Of a stretch of DNA of 64,000 nt, positions 61,132-64,000 are shown one piece after another. The stretch's first letter is position 1. Every line of letters begins with the position of its first letter. The stretch is from the NCBI GenBank assembly GCA_002347725.1, contig DDXA01000004.1:496001-560000 (forward strand). Direction: 5' to 3'. Made by a program: the position numbers and the translations under genes. The notes beneath the pieces were generated by a model. That model was not told the origin of the DNA and searched no databases. It saw nothing but the letters and a program-made list of their open reading frames with translations. This DNA is from Actinobacteria bacterium UBA2272. Lineage in GTDB: Bacteria; Actinomycetota; Coriobacteriia; Anaerosomatales; Anaerosomataceae.

Positions 61132-61707
61132 TCACCGACGGTAGAAGGCTTCGATCAGAGCCGCCACGAGCAAGCAGGTGAGGCTGATGACGGTCACCGC
61201 AATCTCGGCACGCGAGAAGCGCAGATCACGAAGCCGACGGACCTCGGACCACTGTTTGGCGGGAAACGAGTCGGCTATGTTGAGGGACTTGTCCAGCGTC
61301 ACCGCGCATATGAGCACGTAGGCAGTCGTTTCCCACAGGCCGATACGCAGGAAGGCGGCGTTGGCCTGTGCAACACTGGAGAATGGCTCCGCGAAGGAGT
61401 TGGTCCCTGCCGTCCACCCGATCGCGATGGCCTGCCAGCCCACGACAAGAAGACCCGGGGTGACCGACCCGAATCTCACGAAGACGTTGCCGATCACGAT
61501 CAACAGCAGGACCGTGGCGTTCATCGCAACGATGTAGGCCAGCACACTCCATCCGGTCTCGACTTCGACCTCGGCGATGTTGCTCCAGGCGTCAGGGTGA
61601 GTCCAAACGCCCACGGCGAAGATGGCCCAGAGCGCACACATGAACGCCAGCCACAGAATCGCGCTGCGGGCGAGCACGTCGAGGTGGAACAGCCTGGACA
61701 AGGTCAT
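61132..61707 (-). CDS. Membrane protein of unknown function
   Basis: 191 residues, about five hydrophobic helices (AILWLAFMCALWAIFAVGV, SVLAYIVAMNATVLLLIVIG, GLLVVGWQAIAIGWTAG, TTAYVLICAVTL, IAVTVISLTCLLVAALIEAFY). The stretch NVFVRFGSVTPGLLVVGW with later TAGTNSFAEPF loosely recalls SpoIIM-type membrane proteins; I would not assign it. 77 nt from the GyrI-like gene upstream on the same strand. Confidence 0.6.
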   Translation of the reverse strand: MTLSRLFHLDVLARSAILWLAFMCALWAIFAVGVWTHPDAWSNIAEVEVETGWSVLAYIVAMNATVLLLIVIGNVFVRFGSVTPGLLVVGWQAIAIGWTAGTNSFAEPFSSVAQANAAFLRIGLWETTAYVLICAVTLDKSLNIADSFPAKQWSEVRRLRDLRFSRAEIAVTVISLTCLLVAALIEAFYRR

Positions 61708-61784
61708 CTCCTTCGTATGTTGGCGCGGCGGCGACTGACCGAGTCTAGCCTACACGACGTGTCGGTTGACGCACGGGTTGGCCA

Positions 61785-62396
61785 TCATCCCATGGGCTGA
61801 CGGATGACCGTCTTCCACTTCGCGGGGTCCGCCTTGCGGATGTCCGTGAGGTAGATCTCGTGGTGCTTCCCCGCGCACTCACGCCCCGATCGCTCGATGA
61901 AATCATGGACGCGCTCGATGACTGGGCCCTCCTCCGAGAACGGCCCGATGTGCATGATCTGCGCCGCTGCGCCCTCGGCGAAGGTCTCCAGACGAACCCC
62001 GGGAAGCGCCACCGGCTCCTTCTTCTTGCCAACCGCGGAGACAGCCTCATCGAACATCTCGCGGGTGACGAAGTGCGGTTGCATGATCATCATGGTCCAC
62101 TGCCACCCCGAGCGGTCGCCCGTGGTGAAGTCCGACATGTCGTCCGCCCACCAGAGGCCTTCCAGCGGCATGACGCCGTAGTCGATGGCAAGCGGGCCCT
62201 TCTTGATGCTGAACTTGATGGCGTACGAGAGCGCGAAGAGCACTTCCACAGCATCAGCGTAGGACTGCGATGTGTTTGGATCGCCCTGCCCGTCGACCAT
62301 CAGGAAGCTCATGGCTGGGACGTCGATGGCCACAACCTGCTTCGAAGAGGGCAGGTAGAGGTGCTTCAGCTCCCGCTTGAGATCGATCTTCTCCAC
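61785..62396 (-). CDS. GyrI-like small-molecule-binding protein
   Basis: 203 residues. GyrI-like (SHS2) domain: VPAMSFLMVDGQGDPNTSQSYADAVEVLFALSYAIKF, YGVMPLEGLWWAD, WTMMIMQPHFVT, ETFAEGAAAQIMHIGPFSEEG and HHEIYLTDIRKADPAKWKTVIRQP. These stand-alone proteins bind or hydrolyse small hydrophobic or cationic compounds. No DNA-binding part. Confidence 0.9.
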   Translation of the reverse strand: MEKIDLKRELKHLYLPSSKQVVAIDVPAMSFLMVDGQGDPNTSQSYADAVEVLFALSYAIKFSIKKGPLAIDYGVMPLEGLWWADDMSDFTTGDRSGWQWTMMIMQPHFVTREMFDEAVSAVGKKKEPVALPGVRLETFAEGAAAQIMHIGPFSEEGPVIERVHDFIERSGRECAGKHHEIYLTDIRKADPAKWKTVIRQPMG

Positions 62397-62467
62397 GGCC
62401 GCCCCGGTGAATGGCTATCCCAAGACCGTGCAGTCCGAGTATGCCACACACGTCGGCGAGCGCCGGA

Positions 62468-62896
62468 CTACAGCTTCTTCTTGAACCCCGTCCAGCGTGC
62501 CTCGAAACCGTTTGCGCGGTACAGGGCGACAGCATCGGACCGGAGTGATTCGGTCAGCAAGATCACCTGGTTGGAGCCCCGCTCCCGGGCGACCGACTCG
62601 AGCTCGGCGAGCAGCGCACTCGCGATGCCTTTGCGCCGATGCGCCGCGTCGACCACCATGTCCTCGACGACCATGTACGTGTCGAACCCGCCGTACAGCC
62701 CGTGGCAGATCACGCCCGTCGCGGTGCCGACGCACTCACCGTCGACGCGCGCAGCAAGGATCACATGGTGGGGGTCGTCAGCAAGCGCGGCAAGCGTCTT
62801 GGCCATCGCGTCCACATCCGAGCGCTCACCCCAGAAATGCTCGTGCAGTCTGCTGATGGCCGGCAAGTCGGACTGCTCGGCCCTGGCGATCTCCAT
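62468..62896 (-). CDS. GNAT family N-acetyltransferase
   Basis: 142 residues. IARAEQSDLPAISRLHEHF, MVVEDMVVDAAHRRKGIASALLAELESVARE (acetyl-CoA loop HRRKGIA) and SDAVALYRANGFEARWTGFKKKL. Start ATG 62896 chosen (GGGGGG upstream), leaving 22 nt from the toxin stop; the frame could open 12 codons earlier and overlap it. Confidence 0.88.
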   Translation of the reverse strand: MEIARAEQSDLPAISRLHEHFWGERSDVDAMAKTLAALADDPHHVILAARVDGECVGTATGVICHGLYGGFDTYMVVEDMVVDAAHRRKGIASALLAELESVARERGSNQVILLTESLRSDAVALYRANGFEARWTGFKKKL

Positions 62897-62918
62897 TGCG
62901 CCCCCCGTGCGTCTCACG

Positions 62919-63212
62919 TCACACCGGCTCATCCGGAATCTGGGCGTCGTGCCAGACGCCCACCACCCAGATCACGTCGCCTTGGAGCCGATAGAAGAAC
63001 CGATACCGACCTACGAGAACCTCGCGGAAGCCGAGCTGCGAGAACTCAGGAATCGTGCGGCCCGCATCCGGAAGGCGGATGAGGTGCTTGAGGACTTCGT
63101 TCGAGCCTTCCCTGAACGCACGGGCAGCCGAGGGGCGCTCAGAGTGGATGTAGTCCACCGCGGCGAGGAACTGGGCTCGCGCTCGCGGCGTGAAGTCGAT
63201 TCTGCGGGTCAC
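62919..63212 (-). CDS. RelE/ParE-type toxin
   Basis: 97 residues. RIDFTPRARAQFLAAVDYIHSERPSAARAF, RLPDAGRTIPEFSQLGFREVLVGRYRFFYRLQGDVIWVVGVWHDAQ: the ParE/RelE fold with its conserved beta-strand YRFFYR and terminal VWHDAQ. Overlaps the antitoxin by 4 nt (GTGA). RelE types cleave ribosomal mRNA, ParE types poison gyrase; the sequence alone does not settle which. Confidence 0.9.
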   Translation of the reverse strand: MTRRIDFTPRARAQFLAAVDYIHSERPSAARAFREGSNEVLKHLIRLPDAGRTIPEFSQLGFREVLVGRYRFFYRLQGDVIWVVGVWHDAQIPDEPV

Positions 63213-63484
63213 CGCTGCTCCAGCAGCGCATCCGCTTCGGCCATCACGACATCGATGTCGAAACCGACCCCCGCCTGGATGTCCGCCTCGCCCTGGGCGA
63301 GGATGCGCAAGATCTCGAGTTCGCGCTGTGTTCGCTCATAGGCGCCGGCACTCAGCAGGACCGCCGACGCTCGACCGTGCTGGGTTATGAAGACCGGGTC
63401 GCCTGTGGCTGCCGCCTCCCGCACGATTGAAGACGCGTCCTGCCGAAGCTCGCTGATGGGAACGATGTTGGGCATTGCACTCAT
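63209..63484 (-). CDS. Phd/YefM-type antitoxin
   Basis: 91 residues. NIVPISELRQDASSIVREAAATGDPVFITQHGRASAVLLSAGAYE is the Phd/YefM DNA-binding N-terminus; the C-terminal helix (RTQRELEILRILAQGEADI) would wrap the toxin. ATG 63484 with AAAGGAGG 8 nt upstream. Probably represses its own operon through the palindrome just upstream. Confidence 0.92.
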   Translation of the reverse strand: MSAMPNIVPISELRQDASSIVREAAATGDPVFITQHGRASAVLLSAGAYERTQRELEILRILAQGEADIQAGVGFDIDVVMAEADALLEQR

Positions 63485-63499
63485 GTGTAGTACCTCCTT

Positions 63500-63520
63500 T
63501 GGTATCAAAGATACTACCAC
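63500..63520. promoter_or_regulatory. Palindromic operator of the toxin-antitoxin pair
   Basis: GTATC-AAA-GATAC (63502-63514) nested in an outer TGGTA ... TACCA, 15 nt upstream of the antitoxin start; the position fits autoregulation by the antitoxin. Confidence 0.6.
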
Positions 63521-63556
63521 AGGCGGTCTAGCCCTTCGTGGGTCACGGCGAAGCAC

Positions 63557-63587
63557 TTGTGACGTCGCGTCATATGTCAACTACAAT
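63557..63587 (+). promoter_or_regulatory. Candidate promoter of the Ltp lipoprotein gene
   Basis: TTGTGA (63557-63562) and TACAAT (63582-63587), 19-bp spacer, 48 nt before the GTG start. The spacer is longer than ideal. Confidence 0.4.
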
Positions 63588-63634
63588 CGTCGTGGGTTGC
63601 GTAGAGTCGTCATGCGAGCACGAGGGAGGACACC

Positions 63635-64000
63635 GTGAAGAAGATTCTGATTGCACTGTCAGCAGTCGCGATCCTCACGCTACTCATGGCTTGCGGCGAT
63701 GCGGAGGTCTCATCGAGTGGCTCGACCGACGAGTCAGACGCTGCGCCGGCAGCCGAGTCCGTCGAGTCGCCCGCGGAGTCCGAGCCGGCGGCGGAGCCCG
63801 TCGTCGAGGAGCCCGCGGAACCCGCCATGACGATGGGCCAGCAGCAGGCCGTCTCCAAGGGCCAGGACTACCTCGACTATGCCTCGTTCTCGCGTAAGGG
63901 GCTCATCGACCAGTTGGTGTTCGAGGGCTTCAGCGCAGATGACGCCACCTTCGCCGTCGACCACCTCGATCCCGATTGGAACGCGCAGGCCGCGCAGAAG
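63635..64000 (+). CDS. Ltp family lipoprotein (3' end outside window)
   Basis: 122 residues visible. Lipobox signal peptide MKKILIALSAVAILTLLMA-C, then a Ser/Asp/Glu/Pro-rich linker (AESVESPAESEPAAEPVVEE) and one Ltp repeat: SKGQDYLDYASFSRKGLIDQ, LVFEGFSADDATFAVDHLDP, DWNAQAAQK. Ltp (host cell surface-exposed lipoprotein) domains are known from phage superinfection-exclusion lipoproteins and from actinobacterial and Gram-positive chromosomes. GTG start with GGGAGGA. Continues past the window. Confidence 0.88.
   Translation, partial: MKKILIALSAVAILTLLMACGDAEVSSSGSTDESDAAPAAESVESPAESEPAAEPVVEEPAEPAMTMGQQQAVSKGQDYLDYASFSRKGLIDQLVFEGFSADDATFAVDHLDPDWNAQAAQK

Overview
High-G+C genomic DNA with Gram-positive wall genes and a strikingly Bacillus-like housekeeping cluster. 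On the minus strand from right to left: rsmI, (abrB on the opposite strand), metG, tatD, a flavoprotein, a YabE/RpfB-like wall lytic protein, rsmA, veg, ispE, spoVG, tRNA-Gln, glmU. High G+C, SpoVG/AbrB/Veg, cell-wall-binding type 2 repeats and an Ltp lipoprotein together suggest a deep-branching actinobacterium (Coriobacteriia/Anaerosomatales-like). This is an inference, as no rRNA or ribosomal protein is in the window.

Layout. 1-12.8 kb: the housekeeping cluster, interrupted at 3.1-6.5 kb by two plus-strand polytopic membrane genes (GT-C-like glycosyltransferase and O-antigen-ligase-like polymerase). 12.7-16.5 kb: membrane protein, DUF362 ferredoxin-like protein, ROK kinase, and an ImmA/IrrE-like protein lacking its catalytic Glu. 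16.6-20.0 kb: a HEAT-repeat protein and a divergent HD-GYP protein with a shared N-terminal module. 20.0-23.2 kb: a response regulator, histidine kinase, secreted coiled-coil protein and lipoprotein, probably one operon. 23.3-38 kb: mixed metabolic genes (J-domain protein, tocopherol-cyclase-like protein, dodecin, YyaL, cold-shock protein, PPK2-PPK1, bacteriohemerythrin, citrate synthase) with tRNA-Phe. 38-49 kb: HAMP-only membrane protein, tRNA-Asp, a stand-alone B12-binding protein, two converging MacB-type ABC systems, small redox and transport genes, and the stub of a glycosyltransferase. 49.7-53.6 kb: tRNA-Val and a tightly coupled unit of PGPGW-like membrane protein, two SRPBCC proteins, substrate-binding lipoprotein and sensor kinase. 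53.8-59.1 kb: the main item, one 1754-residue secreted protein that joins a multicopper oxidase (with three cell-wall-binding repeats spliced into its middle domain), a fibronectin-III domain and a di-heme MauG/cytochrome c peroxidase domain. 59.5-64 kb: a TetR regulator with two clear palindromic operators facing a divergent membrane protein, then GyrI-like, GNAT, a RelE/ParE-Phd toxin-antitoxin pair and a truncated (window edge) Ltp lipoprotein.

How it fits together. Most genes form short operons with 4-nt ATGA/GTGA overlaps. The theme outside housekeeping is the cell surface and redox sensing: a wall-anchored copper/heme oxidase, several lipoproteins, two sensor kinases, a hemerythrin and a B12 sensor-like domain. 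Protein assignments rest on motifs read by eye; no database search was possible.
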